This document shows positions 1 to 20,695 of a stretch of DNA of 64,000 nucleotides, in pieces. This DNA is from Odontesthes bonariensis. Taxonomy: Eukaryota; Chordata; Actinopteri; Atheriniformes; Atherinopsidae. The position numbers were made by a program, and so were the translations under genes. The stretch covers positions 18,175,248-18,239,247 of the forward strand of contig NC_134519.1 of NCBI RefSeq assembly GCF_027942865.1, given 5' to 3'. Under the pieces are notes generated by a model. That model made no database searches. It had not been told where the DNA came from and saw nothing but the letters and a program-made list of their open reading frames with translations. Numbering within the stretch: position 1 is the first letter of the stretch; each line of letters begins with the position of its first letter.

Positions 1-1080
1 AATCAGGAGCTAGGATAATCAATATTTGGGTGAAACAATGCAGTAGTCAAGGGGGAAGGAGAATAAAGCGTGTTAAATGGTCTCTGTGTAGTCAATACTT
101 GAAATTCATTGAGACAGAGGAGGACAACTGACAACCACAGTGAGCGGGGCAACACACCCCCCTCACCTGGAAGTTGTCATTGACTAACTGGATAACATCA
201 AAGCACACTGCACTTTCCCCTCTTTGACTGTGCAACAAGAAGGTAAACATGATTCTTACTGAGTGATCCACCTACACCAGCGAAAAGATCTGACAGGCCA
301 GCTGCTGGAGTTGTCGAATTTCTACCCCTCCAGAATCCCACCCTCATGCAAGTACCCTACTCACTGGGGGAGGCGAATATTTCCCAGTGCTATAACTGAG
401 GTTTCGATTAGATCAAATTCTATGTTGAATTATTTCTATATGATTTAATTTTTTATTTTTTTTGGAAAACAGCATTTCTGGCCCAAGAATAAAAAAAAAA
501 ACAGGTTTTGCAAGTATTCTGAAAGGTAGTTTAGAGTTTGTAATTTCCTTTAGGAAATTAAAAATATTTAGGATGTTTGTGACTCATACTGCACTACTAA
601 TTTGTGTCCATTTATACTGTTTAAGATTTCAGCGGGATGGGGCACAGCTGACCAATCAGACCGAGCTTTCCTGGAGCTACAATGCTTATGGACAATCTCT
701 AAAAGTAATACTTTATGCTACACAATTGATAATAACTTCAGACTTGCTGTGGTACTAACGTGTTTTCATCCCACAGTCTTTTTTTCCATCCTCGTGGACT
801 TTTTTTCCCCTCTTTTTATTAATGATCATTTATTTGATCATACAACTATTTCTATTGAAAAAGGTAAATAACAAGTTCACTGTCAGGTCATACTTTTGAA
901 AATGCACTTACAAACATGTAATTCACAAAGTCGAACCCACGTGCTTAAAAGTGCAACAGCATTGGGTGAACTTCTCTCTAATAATACGCAACAATGTATT
1001 TTTAGCCGAGCTCGGCCCATTATCAGCAGGATTAGTAACTAAAGAAACAAAGAAAGAGTCGGACAAAACACACACAGGTG
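1..1080. other. Intergenic stretch with no recognised gene
   Basis: No open frame longer than about 100 codons here resembles a known protein, and I see no convincing exon with flanking splice signals. The stretch is moderately AT-rich with short homopolymers near 450-500 and 780-810. It lies upstream of the kinase gene promoter region. Confidence 0.5.
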
Positions 1081-1524
1081 ACTCCGTATCTATGCATTTA
1101 ATAGTCCGAAAACGCGGAAGCTAAAAACCTGTACTGGTATCTTGTCAGCCACATCTCGGGCCAATCCGAGCTCTTAGCACGGTCCCGGTGAATGTCGCTG
1201 AGAGCTGGTGAGAGCTGGTGAGGGCTGGAGAGGGGAGCAGCTTAGTCAGAGACACAAGTGACCGCTAGCTTCATGTCAGCCGTGTAGACATCACTGAAGT
1301 AGCAGCGGAAATCTTTCCGAGGGAAGGAGGAGAGGGAGAGGCAGAGGGAGAGTGAGGGGGCAGCCGGAAGGGATACGGGACTCTTTTGCCTCACGATTTA
1401 ACCGAGTAATTATTTGTTACGACTCGGTTTCGCCTATTTTAAGCACTTCGCAAACATCAGCTGGAAGGTTAGCTAGCCGCCGCCATCTCCTCTCAGTCGG
1501 AGCGTCCGCCGTGTCTTCCACACC
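1081..1524 (+). promoter_or_regulatory. Promoter and 5' UTR region of the PKA catalytic-subunit gene
   Basis: This segment is richer in CpG and purine tracts than its flanks and ends at the ATG of the kinase gene, which sits in a good initiation context (cacc before ATG, then GGG). No TATA box is obvious, as expected for a broadly expressed kinase gene. The transcription start cannot be fixed from sequence alone, so the boundaries are inferred. Confidence 0.4.
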
Positions 1525-10758
<9,234 letters not shown>

Positions 10759-10990
10759 GACGCAAGAACATGGATATATCAGGGAAAATAAGGGGTTCTT
10801 TGCACTCTTTTAAAAGACTTGTGATGGAGCAGAGACCATCTTTTTCAGATCTACTACATAGTCCCTTCATTCCACAAGGCTGAATGAGGTCGCCATGATC
10901 CTTGGGTGCCGATAACCTATCACACTGTTGCATACACCTGCGTATTAAAGCAGACACCTCACTTTTCTTTTCTTTTTTTAAACTTTTCTT

Positions 10991-11031
<41 letters not shown>

Positions 11032-12204
11032 GAAAGCAGTTTAGTCTTTGGTATTTTTTTTTTGTACCCAATTAAAATGCGATCATTTTTTGATCCACGA
11101 GCAGAAACCGAGAGAGCGACCAATCACGATCCACACGCTAACACTGACTCGTCTGTGGCGGATTGAAACCCCGTCCAGTCGGTTGTGCGTCTTTTCCCTC
11201 TCGTCATCAGCGGTGTCCACTTCACATTTAGTTCTAACCAGCTAACGAAGGTAGATTTTTGTCTCGCGTGCATATCTGTCGGTTTAAGATATTCGAACAC
11301 AACGAGCGTTTAAAGCATGACCAAATAGAAAACTTTGGGTGACACAAGAAAGAAAAGAGGTCCTTTCTTTTCTTTGCTTTTTTTTTTTCCTTAGAGAGCC
11401 AAATCCCCCCCCCTGCCACAGAAGCATCTGTTGACTGTCTTTTTGGTACTCTGGCCCAGGCACAGAAGGCAGTTGCAAACCTTGCATTGGTAAGAATGCA
11501 AGTCCACTAGTGTGTTTGATCCATTTGGGTCTGTTAGTTACAGTCAAATTTGTCATTTGCTATCTCATTGTTTTTAGTTTTTTTTTTTTTTTTTTTTTTG
11601 TTCCTTTTCTCATTACCATGTTTTAACATTTTAGTCATTTTGTCCCTAGATTTCAGGTCTGCTTGGGACCCTTTGTTAGAAGTCTGTGGAACAATGCGAC
11701 CTCAGTAAAATTGAAAAGTGAGTTGGAAATCCTTTTTAGGATTTTTAAATTTTTTTTTTTTATAGTGTTTTGTAAAAGTCGCAAAAGGTCAGTGTGAACA
11801 GTGTTGGGGGGCTTTGCGCCTCAACACAGTTGAATCTTACACGGAATCACAGTTTATCATGTATTAAAAGAAAGATGTTTTAAAATCTTAAGAGACAGAA
11901 GGACAAAAAACGGCATATTTACCATATTCTCCTTGTTATCACCCCCCTTCCCCCAACAAATTTTTTTATTTATTTTTTTTTTGCTCCATTCTTGTCAAAG
12001 AATGTAGATTTGCGACTTCTAGGTATGCGTATTTGAAAGCTTGATTTTCAAAGTACATTTTTTTTCCCTCACGATACACTGGCTAAACTAAAGACTGCTC
12101 CTTCTTATCACATGTAACCCTGTTATTGTTAAGCTCATTACATTATACGTATATGCATTGTTTCATATATGTTTTTATTTATACACATTAGAGATGCTAA
12201 TAAA
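10759..12204 (+). other. 3' UTR of the PKA catalytic-subunit gene
   Basis: The 3' UTR follows the TAG at 10756-10758 and contains long T-runs (about 30 T near 10997-11026, further runs near 11580 and 11750) and AT-rich stretches. A canonical AATAAA lies at 12199-12204 and is the likely polyadenylation signal. The UTR extent is inferred from that signal. Confidence 0.55.
12199..12204 (+). terminator. Polyadenylation signal of the PKA catalytic-subunit gene
   Basis: Canonical AATAAA on the sense strand about 1.44 kb after the stop codon. Long vertebrate PKA 3' UTRs make this distance plausible. Confidence 0.5.
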
Positions 12205-12274
12205 TTTTATTTTTAAAAGTGATTTTAAGTTTGGCAGCTGTCATTCCATCGTGGCGTTTGTCATTCTGCCTCCT

Positions 12275-12350
12275 GTCCGCTGGCGCAGTTCGGCAGTTTG
12301 ATCTCTTCACCTGAGAATGGATGGATCCGAGTTCGAGTCCCTCGTTGACA
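12275..12350 (+). other. tRNA-like sequence (degraded tRNA copy or SINE head)
   Basis: The 76-nt segment has an A-box-like TGGCGCAGTTCGG and a B-box-like GAGTTCGAGTCC at tRNA spacing. It also has a short stem TCTC/GAGA around a 7-nt loop where the anticodon arm should be. Only about five of seven acceptor-stem pairs form and the T-stem is poor, so it is more likely a tRNA-derived retroposon or pseudogene than a working tRNA. Confidence 0.4.
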
Positions 12351-12359
12351 ACAAGAATG

Positions 12360-13230
12360 CAGCCTTTAATTTCAGTACATGGAAGTCAGACAAATGGAAA
12401 TAATTAGTTTGGTAACGCGGCAAAAAAAAACATTTATCGCCACATAGAGCCGTCACGTGTCTGTTTGCAAAAATTCTGGCTGATATAGGAGCTTTTTAAA
12501 AATGTAACCAATGTAATACAGTATTTGCATATTTCTATCATGGGTATTTTGTACAAATTTGGAACAGAACTTATATAAAGACGTAGAGGTAGAATATATT
12601 GAAATATAATACATTGAATATTACTGAAATCGAAATATAAATTGGTACTAAATATAGATTTTTTAAAAAAGGACTAAATACAGTATACATTATAGCTAGA
12701 GAGGGGATGCATCATATAATCTAATAATATCAAGCTATACAGGCTTTGAAACAAAATATTTGCACTGGCTCGAAATTATATTAAAAAGCAAATGCAATCC
12801 AATTTAACCAGGTTTTGACTTATAGCGATTGTTTCAGAGGCTGGCATCCCATTAAAACAGGAAGAAGTTTCTCACTTTGTTTGAATACGTGTCCTGACCA
12901 TAAATATGGGATGTTTTGCATGTTACTGGAGGTGGTTCCATTTTACTCATTGAAATCGAAAAGCGTATTTTTTTTTAATGTTTTCGACGTCCAGTCATGA
13001 GCGGATGTGTTAATGTTACAGTAAACTCATGGACTGCAACAAAATAGGCTTTTGTTTTGCAGCCCACGCTGCCCTTCAGTTCAAAACATTAACTTTCTCC
13101 ATTTTTGCCTGAACAATTTCCGCAGTTTAAAAAAAATGAATGTGCCTTATTGAACGTTGATTACAGCGAGTGAGGGCGGGGACTTTTTTGGACCTTTACA
13201 TTTGCCGTTAAGTTCGTGAGGGGTTGCTGG
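12360..13230. other. Intergenic spacer between the PKA gene and exosc4
   Basis: AT-rich sequence with no coding exon that I can support. The last 100-150 bp before 13,292 are more GC-rich and probably hold the exosc4 promoter. Confidence 0.5.
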
Positions 13231-13291
13231 GTAATGTAGTGCGGCAGCAGACACGTGGGACGGTGCGTCACTGTGTGGAATTAGCAGAACC

Positions 13292-14642
13292 ATGGCGGGC
13301 CTGGAACTGTTGTCTGACCAAGGGTACCGTTTGGATGGAAGGAAAGCCACCGAGCTGCGGAAAGTCCAGGCCCGTATGGGTGTGTTTGCTCAGGCTGACG
13401 GTTCCGCTTATTTAGAGCAAGGAAACACGAAAGCTCTGGCTGTGGTGTACGGTCCGCATGAGGTAAGTGGCGGGTTGATACAGTCCCGGGTATAGTGTAG
13501 GAAGCGAGGGTCTGATGTGGTTCAACAGTAGGACTTGTCTGCTTTTATAAAGGAAGTTAACTGTAATGCACACATTGTATCCAGTGGTCCAGTGTGTTTA
13601 AGAGCATTTCTATTGTTTTTCGGTTTTATCAGTGTATTATGGGTTCTAATTACAGAGAGCCTGCTGCTATCAGAGCGTGTTATGTGTGTGTCAAAGTTAT
13701 TCCACAATGTAAAGCAAAGACTCGGAACATCGCTTTACAACTACACGGTTGTTATTCACTTCAGTTTTCGATGGTAACTTTGTTTTTGATGGTATTGACT
13801 AATATGTCACATTATGGAAAGAGATTTGCAATCAGTGTGCTGTGTGATTAATTTAGGATGTACTTTTTTTTTTTTTTTTTTAAGGCAGTATTATGGCACA
13901 GTATACTCAGTCCTGCTTAGATTAAAGTACCAAAATGAGTTGTGCATTACTTATTTGATGTTCCTCTCTCTGTCCCCTCTAGATGCGAGGCTCGAGGAGT
14001 CGGACCCTTCACGATCGGGCTGTTATCAACTGCCAGTATAGCATGGCAACATTCAGCACAGGGGAGAGGAAGAGGAGACCACACGGAGACCGCAAGTCCA
14101 CTGAGATGAGCCTCCACCTCAAGCAGACTTTCGAAGCTGCTGTGTTGACACAGCTCTACCCGCGCTCTCAAATAGACATCTATGTCAAGGTGAGCATCGG
14201 ACTGATTGTTACCATGTCCCACCATCTTGGAAAATGTGTAAATTTTTCTTTTTTCCAAACAAAAATACTGTTGGTACTCCAGATTCTGCAGTCGGATGGA
14301 GGTAACTACAGCGTGTGTGTAAATGCTGCCACACTGGCAGTGATTGACGCCGGTATCCCGATGCGGGACTATGTGTGCGCCTGCACGGTAGGCTTTGTGG
14401 ACGAGACTCCCCTCGCTGATCTTTGCTATGCGGAGGAGAGCGGAGGAGTGAGCTCCCTGGCTTTAGCGCTGCTGCCTCGGGGAGGACAGATCGCTCTACT
14501 TCAGATGGACGCCAGACTGCATCAGGATCACCTCGAGACTCTGATGGAAGCTGCAATGACTGCTTGTAAAGGTGTGAGCAAGGTGCTGGATGAGGTGGTG
14601 AGGCAACATCTTCGAGAAGCCTCAATGCTCACCAGAGAGTGA
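13292..14642 (+). CDS. exosc4: Exosome complex component RRP41 (EXOSC4)
   Basis: Three exons, 13292-13462, 13983-14189 and 14283-14642, all phase 0, give 245 residues, the same length as human EXOSC4. The protein starts MAGLELLSDQGYRLDGRK and carries the RNase PH fold. It forms one subunit of the six-member ring of the RNA exosome, which channels RNA to the DIS3 and EXOSC10 nucleases in nucleus and cytoplasm. In animals the ring has lost phosphorolytic activity; this is family knowledge, not read here. The start was chosen because ATG 13292 has a GAACC context and matches the family N-terminus. An AATAAA follows at 14735. The gene sits about 1.1 kb before gpaa1 on the same strand, as on human 8q24.3. 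Confidence 0.97.
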
Positions 14643-14734
14643 TGTGTATGGACTATGATTCTGCGAGCAGCTTTTATATTTTTGTATTCATTCATAGCAA
14701 TTACTGTATACTTTTGTATATATGTGACCCTGAA

Positions 14735-14740
14735 AATAAA
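14735..14740 (+). terminator. Polyadenylation signal of exosc4
   Basis: AATAAA 92 bp after the exosc4 stop codon, on the sense strand, a normal spacing for a short 3' UTR. Confidence 0.7.
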
Positions 14741-14759
14741 TATATGAATGCACAACTTT

Positions 14760-15340
14760 TATTTGTTTCTTATTTATTTCTTTGATGATTTGGAATACGT
14801 TTAGCGATACAACTGAACAGGATATATTGAAAGAAGGGAAACTGGAGGACCAAGAGGTGAGCAGACTATATTTTGAGGAAGCTGATGTGTTGCTTGTTAT
14901 CATGAACAACCTGTAGCACCCCTCTAAGCTAAAGAACACAAGCAGATGTGCTCATTTTTAAAGAAGACCTTTTGGGTTTTTTTGCGACAGATTTTTACTC
15001 ACTAATCATACAGCAGTATTTAAGTGTATGCTTCTGTAATGATTGTTTTCCAGGTCTGCAAATCTGTGATTTAAATGTTACTTATAATCTGTGGTACATT
15101 TATTTTTTGGGACCACTCAAGCGTATCAAACTGATATCTTTGCATGAAGATTGGTCAACTTTTATCACAATTTATCTGTTTATCAAAGATTTACTGCAAA
15201 AGTTTTGGTCCGATAGTATTTATAGGAAGATGACCCGTTTCACATTTTTTTCTTTAAAATAGTACCAAAGGCCGGTGCTCCTTATTTCTATTTTTAATTT
15301 TATCTGCGCTTGCTTGGGCGGAAGTCAGTCCGCGGTATTT
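14760..15340. other. Spacer between exosc4 and gpaa1
   Basis: AT-rich sequence with no supported coding exon. The sequence turns more GC-rich near 15,300-15,430, where the gpaa1 leader exon begins. Confidence 0.5.
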
Positions 15341-15349
15341 GCGTTCCCC

Positions 15350-15430
15350 CAGGAACAAGGAAATTGGAAAGAGCAGCTACTGCTGTGATCAAGCCCAACG
15401 TCTGCAGGTGGATGAGACCACGGGACAAAG
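15350..15430 (+). other. gpaa1: Probable non-coding first exon of gpaa1
   Basis: The segment ends in CAAAG followed by the donor GTATGT at 15431. The next acceptor is at 15771, ten bases upstream of the gpaa1 ATG at 15782. A spliced leader in the 5' UTR is therefore likely. The 5' boundary is a guess. Confidence 0.45.
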
Positions 15431-15781
15431 GTATGTTTTTATTCATAATATACATAATGCAAAACTGTTGATATGATTATCAATTCCGGACCGTCTTGAC
15501 AGCGTTTTGAAACATTCAAGATCCCGTGGAACCTGCTAGGTAATTAGCAAGCAGCAAGCTAAGCACAGTTGTCAGTCGATGCTGCTGTGTGACAAGGGGT
15601 GGGATAAAACAGGTCTAGCTGGATGGAAACCCACCTAATGAAGTGTGTGTGAATATTTGTATGTTTGGTAATGATAAAACCGATTATATCAAGTTGTACA
15701 GTTATTCTTACTGGCACTGATTGATTTATATTCACGCCTTGAGTACATTTAATTGTTGTAATGTGTTACAGTGGAAACAAG

Positions 15782-18700
15782 ATGGGACTGTTGTCTGACC
15801 CCAACAGAAGACGGGCTTTGATCAGCCTGCTGACCCGCCTCAATGCTCCAATCTCGTGAGTGCCAATCACTGGAGGATGTCTTTAATTCCATGTAGCACT
15901 TTACTGTTGCACCTATACTTTATTTTATAAACATTTTGATTTCTCTTCATCTTTAGTGCGGTCTGCTACTTTGCGGGTGTGGCTTGGTTTATGGGGTTGG
16001 CATTTGAGCCGTTCACACTGCGGACCTACATGTCAGAAAATGCCATGGGATCCACAATGGTGGAGGAGCGCTTCCCTGCTGGGGAGAGGGCACTCGCCAC
16101 AGGCAGAGAGTTTTCAGCTCATAAGAAGAGAGTGGGGTAAGAATAGTTGTTATTACCATAAATTTAAGTGGAAGTGCTCTGGTTTGTTTTTCACCTTTAG
16201 CCTCATGGTAACTTTTATTTCTTTCTCTGCAGTGGGATGCCGGTGGACTGGCTGGTGAAAACCATGCAGGCTCGAGGGCTGGAGGTGTATACCCAGAGCT
16301 TCTCTCGCACACTACCCTTCCCTGATGAAAACAAAGAGAGATATGTAAGTTTGTGACTGTAAACATATTGCATTTTTGCTCTGTCCTCACATTTCTGCTC
16401 TCAGCTAGTGACAAGCTGTTTTTTTATATTTGAACCCGTTCCCTTTTTTCCCGGCAGTTGGTGAAAGGTACAAATGTCTATGGCATCCTTCGGGCGCCCA
16501 GAGCTCCGAGGACTGAAGCCCTGGTGCTCAGTGCTCCCTGCAGCCCCGGCGATGACAACAACCAAGCTGTGGGACTGCTGCTCGGCTTGGCTCATTACTT
16601 CCGGAGTGAGTGCTGCATCTGTATCAATGTACGAATTAGACAGCACTGCGAACAATGTTGCATTTCTTTGTGTAATAAATTCTCTCTTTAATAGGTCAGA
16701 TTTACTGGGCCAAGGACATCATCTTTCTTGTAAATGAGCATGATTTGATTGGTATGCAGGCCTGGCTGGAGGGTTACCACCACACCAACACTACAGGTGA
16801 TTGCCTGCATTCATCCAGTGACAATGGACATCAACAAATATCACTGAAACATTTCAATTAGTCACATGCGTGTAGTCAACACTGATCACCCAGCTTCTTG
16901 TAGAACTGTTCTTAAACCAAAACGGCTGTATTTTTCAATGTTTTTTTGGAACTTGTCATTTAGGTATGGACTGGTCCCCATTACAAGGTCGCGGAGGTTC
17001 AATCCAGGCAGCATTGTCCTTGGAGCTCAGCAGTGATGTTATCACCAGTATGGACATAGTGCTGGAAGGCCTCAATGGCCAGTTACCCAACCTGGATTTA
17101 ACAAACCTCTTTAATGCCTTCTGTCAGAAGATAGGGGTCCTTTGCACAATCCAGGGCAAGGTAAAGGCTTTTAAAGCAGTGCGATGTGTTTGTTAGCAGA
17201 CCAGGGAGATGATCTGACTTTTTGGTAATTGTCTGTTGACGTTTCTATAGCTGCAGAGGAATGACTGGGACAGTGTGTCAGGCTACAGCCATGCAGTTCA
17301 GACCATGATGCTGATGGTAATGAAGCAGGCCAGTGGGCGCCCGTGGGGAGACCATGGTCTGTTTTTGCGCTACCACATTGAGGCTGCCACCATCAAGGGC
17401 ATCAACAGCTTCCGCCAGTATAAGACTGACGCCACCACCATCGGCAGGTCAGAGCAAACTGCATACAGAATTGTGTTTATCATAAACTTTTATGTTTTGT
17501 TTACATTCATCACCAATGTGTGATTTGAAAACAAAATAAAATGTCTTTTAGGCTGCTGGAGGGAATGTATCGTAAACTGAACAACCTGCTGGAGCGCCTG
17601 CACCAGTCCTACTTCTTCTACCTCATGCCGTCACTCTCTCACTTCGTCTCCATCGGATACTACATGCCAGCCTTTGGCCTCCTGGCCGTCATCTTGCTGC
17701 TTCGTGTATCCTCGCCCTGTAATTTCCGAGAGCATTTTAAGATGACCTGAAATGAAGTGCAGAAAAGTCAAAGAACGACTGCTGAAACTCACATATGACA
17801 TATCAAATGTTTGCCTCGTAATCTTTCAAATTCCCCCCTTAACCGTGATTCAGGCTTTAGACCTGTGGGTTCAACTTTCAACCCCGCCTCCCAGGACTGA
17901 CGATGGAGTTGTCGATATTGAGCAGGTTGGACACATACAGTAGAATAAAAATATAAGGAATTCAGCGATTTTCTTTACTTTAATCTGTTTAATCATCTCT
18001 CTAAAAAAAAACTTCTTTCCCAGCAGTCCAGTCCAAGCGTGCTGTCAGTGTTGACTCCTCTGGTGATCAGCCACCTGACCGGAGCGGCTCTGTACATGTT
18101 GCCAATCCGTTTTCAAGAGATGGCTGTCGAACACTTCCCGGTGTCTGAGACTGAAGCGGTCGTCCTGACAGCTATTGCCATTTACACGGCAGGACTGGCT
18201 TTGCCTCATAACACACACAGGTAGGGTAGCTCCTTGCACTGATTCGGATTTATGACCATTTGATTGACTTTTAATTTCAACATGACATTCTGAAAGGATT
18301 TTTCACCATTTTGTACTCACTAATGACAGTTGTGTCTCAGAGATTTCCCTCAAATCTTTACTGGAAATATAAATGTCCAAACCATATCAACAGGAAGATT
18401 ACACAGGAGATGTTGAAGGAAGCTTTTTCAACATGTCAGCTCAGATTCAAACTCGGCACTCATAGATTTCTGACCCTCATCATTGGGACACCAGCGATGC
18501 ACCAGTGAGACGCTCTTGCAGCAGAATGATCCGTTTTTGGTGTCGTGTTTTGCAGGTTGCTGTCAGGTGAGGGGACGGAGCAGGGATGGAAGGTGCTGAA
18601 GCTCGTAGCTGTGCTGTACCTGGCTGTGCTGTTGGGTTGCACTGCCCTCATAAATTTCTCCCTGGGATTCATCCTGGCTCTCAGCCTGGTGCCTGTGGCT

Positions 18701-19068
18701 GCTTTTGTCACACCCCATGTGCCCAAGTAATACGTTTGCACACACACTTTAGCCATTGTTTCTCTGTAGCCATAATCCTGTCTTGCTTCAGTAGAACGTC
18801 ATCGACCTCTTCTTTTCTTTTCAGGGTCCTGTCAGCTTTTGTTTTGGTCATCCTCAGCCCCGCCTGCACACTCCTGTTCTCTGTCTTTTTCTTCCAAGAG
18901 CTGCAAGAAATGCCCGTCAGCTTCCAAGATGGTTGGTTGCTGTACCTGTCAGTCATTTCGCAGGGCATTCTGGACCACTGCCTGTACGGATCTTTGGTGT
19001 ACCCACTCATTGCCTTGCTCATCTATCCATGCTGGCTGCTCTTCTGGAACATCCTGTTCTGGAAGTAG
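15782..19068 (+). CDS. gpaa1: GPI transamidase subunit GPAA1
   Basis: Twelve coding exons: 15782-15855, 15957-16136, 16233-16344, 16458-16605, 16695-16796, 16964-17160, 17251-17447, 17552-17705, 17854-17925, 18024-18220, 18556-18726 and 18825-19068. Together they encode 615 residues (human 621). The protein begins [13 protein letters not shown], followed by a membrane segment, a large luminal domain of the M28 peptidase-like family, then several hydrophobic segments, and ends [16 protein letters not shown]1 belongs to the ER-membrane GPI transamidase (with PIGK, PIGT, PIGS and PIGU), which joins preformed GPI anchors to proteins. Conserved words include [24 protein letters not shown] and GINSFRQYK. 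The intron at 17706-17853 has U12-type splice signals. An in-frame CAG repeated at the 18,021-18,026 acceptor leaves a one-codon uncertainty. The gene converges with sharpin. Confidence 0.97.
17706..17853 (+). other. gpaa1: U12-type (minor spliceosome) intron in gpaa1
   Basis: The donor reads GTATCCTCG, matching the U12 core GTATCCT. The sequence before the acceptor contains CCTTAAC at 17837-17843, a U12 branch-point core, with the likely branch adenosine 11 nt before the splice. The ends are GT and AG, so this is the GT-AG subtype of U12 intron. Confidence 0.8.
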
Positions 19069-19629
19069 CCTGGAGGTCCACCGAAGGCTTACAAATGTGC
19101 AACCACTGTCTGAGGTGATCTCAGACTTGTCTGTACTGGAGGAATGTGAGGAAATAACAGTTGTTTCCACTGGAAAAGAAGAATTGCCTTGGAGAGAATG
19201 AAATGACTCCCTTTCAGGACATGTTGTTGGTATTATAATATTTGCTCCAAGTACTTTATTCTTTAGGCACTGAAGTCATTTTGGAATTCCAACCATTTTA
19301 AACAACAATGAACTGATTTGTACTTTACTTAACTCCTAGAATTATAGAAATGTAAAAAGGGGAAGACTTCCATCTAGTCTCAATGTCATTTTGGGTTCTT
19401 TTTGGTTTTGGAGACATGAACAATAATGCATTATTCTGTTTGTTTGTTTTAATTATTTTTGTTTATCAGACAAAATGGTTAAACGGCACTAAAAGAAACT
19501 GTTGTAGTTGGTAGTCTGCCTCCTTTTAAGAGGTCTACATGTGTTAAGTCATTGCTACATGGAATATTTTTATATTTGTTTTGATAAATTTCTTTTGAAA
19601 CAGGTTTATTTCTTATTTATAACTGCCAA

Positions 19630-19635
19630 AATAAA
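19630..19635 (+). terminator. Polyadenylation signal of gpaa1
   Basis: AATAAA 562 bp after the gpaa1 stop codon, in an A-rich context. Together with the sharpin signal near 20,144 it delimits a convergent gene pair. Confidence 0.65.
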
Positions 19636-20143
19636 AGAATGAAAAGGTGAACACGTTCTCTCTGACATACTTTCAGACTTTAGGAGGCTCGGGTTAATCT
19701 GTTATCGAATTCAAATGGAGCAAAAGTTATTAACTTGAATATACTTTGTTGCATTTTCTTTTTGGACTCTTCACTTTATCATTCATAAGGAAACTACTCC
19801 ATCTTGGCTCTAACCAGAAGTGGAGATGGAAAGAGACGATGAGAAGTGAATAACTTGTACTCAGACAGATACCTTTCTTTATAGTTTGATTATGTACTGA
19901 AAACAGATCATTCCTTTGCTGTCACAGCTCAGAGGGAATCGAGTATAATTAGACCACTTGCTGAAATGTACATCAAACACTCTATGCATCCAGGTAAAAA
20001 TAATACACTAAATACAATGTTATTTAAAAAAAAAAAAAGAAAAGAAAAAGGAAATAAAAAGCACTTGACATCCCTGTAAACTACTCATTGCTTCTCCTCT
20101 CAGCCTCGTCTCTTTTTTTTTTGTCTTTGCTCTTCCAAGATTA

Positions 20144-20149
20144 TTTATT
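20144..20149 (-). terminator. Probable polyadenylation signal of sharpin
   Basis: TTTATT on the plus strand (AATAAA on the minus) about 550 bp past the sharpin stop codon. The 3' UTR in between contains a short (TCATGG) repeat near 20,402-20,427 and otherwise nothing recognisable. Confidence 0.5.
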
Positions 20150-20695
20150 TTGGCACCAACAATGTCGATGTCGCACTCACAGACGGAACGGGGCATTGCA
20201 CGAGGCTTCACCTCTCTTCTCACTTCACAGTTGGCAGACACCGAGGATGACGTTCCCTCATCTTCAGCTGCGATCAGATGCGAGAAATTTCATCCCCTCT
20301 TTCACCCCTAAAATAAATATCAGGCGGTTTGTGTCGATTGCGCCACACGCACACACCCTCTAAAATAAATAGCAAAGAGGTCTGGCCAAATTAATATGTA
20401 TGTCATGGTCATGGTCATGGTCATGTTGTCTGTATAAACAGACAAAGTCCTCCATCACCAGTTCATCGTCTGAGCTCTGCGTCATGCTACAGTGCTTCTA
20501 AAGCTCCAGTCTTCAGCAGCCAGCCAGCTGTCAGAGGACTCTCAGTGCACTTGACTGTCTTTATGTGAGTATCTTGTCAACATGGATGCGGCAGAATTAG
20601 CCTCCTCACTCTGCGAGTGTGTTTATGTTTGTGTGTGTCTGTGTGTGTAAGTGAGCAAGAAATGAAACCCAGACAGTGGTGATGATGATGGGCAG

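Noticed and set aside
12275-12350. Working tRNA gene
   Set aside because: A- and B-box words are present, but the acceptor and T-stem pair poorly and the base after the anticodon is a pyrimidine, so I kept it only as a tRNA-like relic.
14209-14625. 138-codon minus-strand frame opposite exosc4 exon 3
   Set aside because: It is a shadow of a well-conserved coding exon and resembles nothing known.
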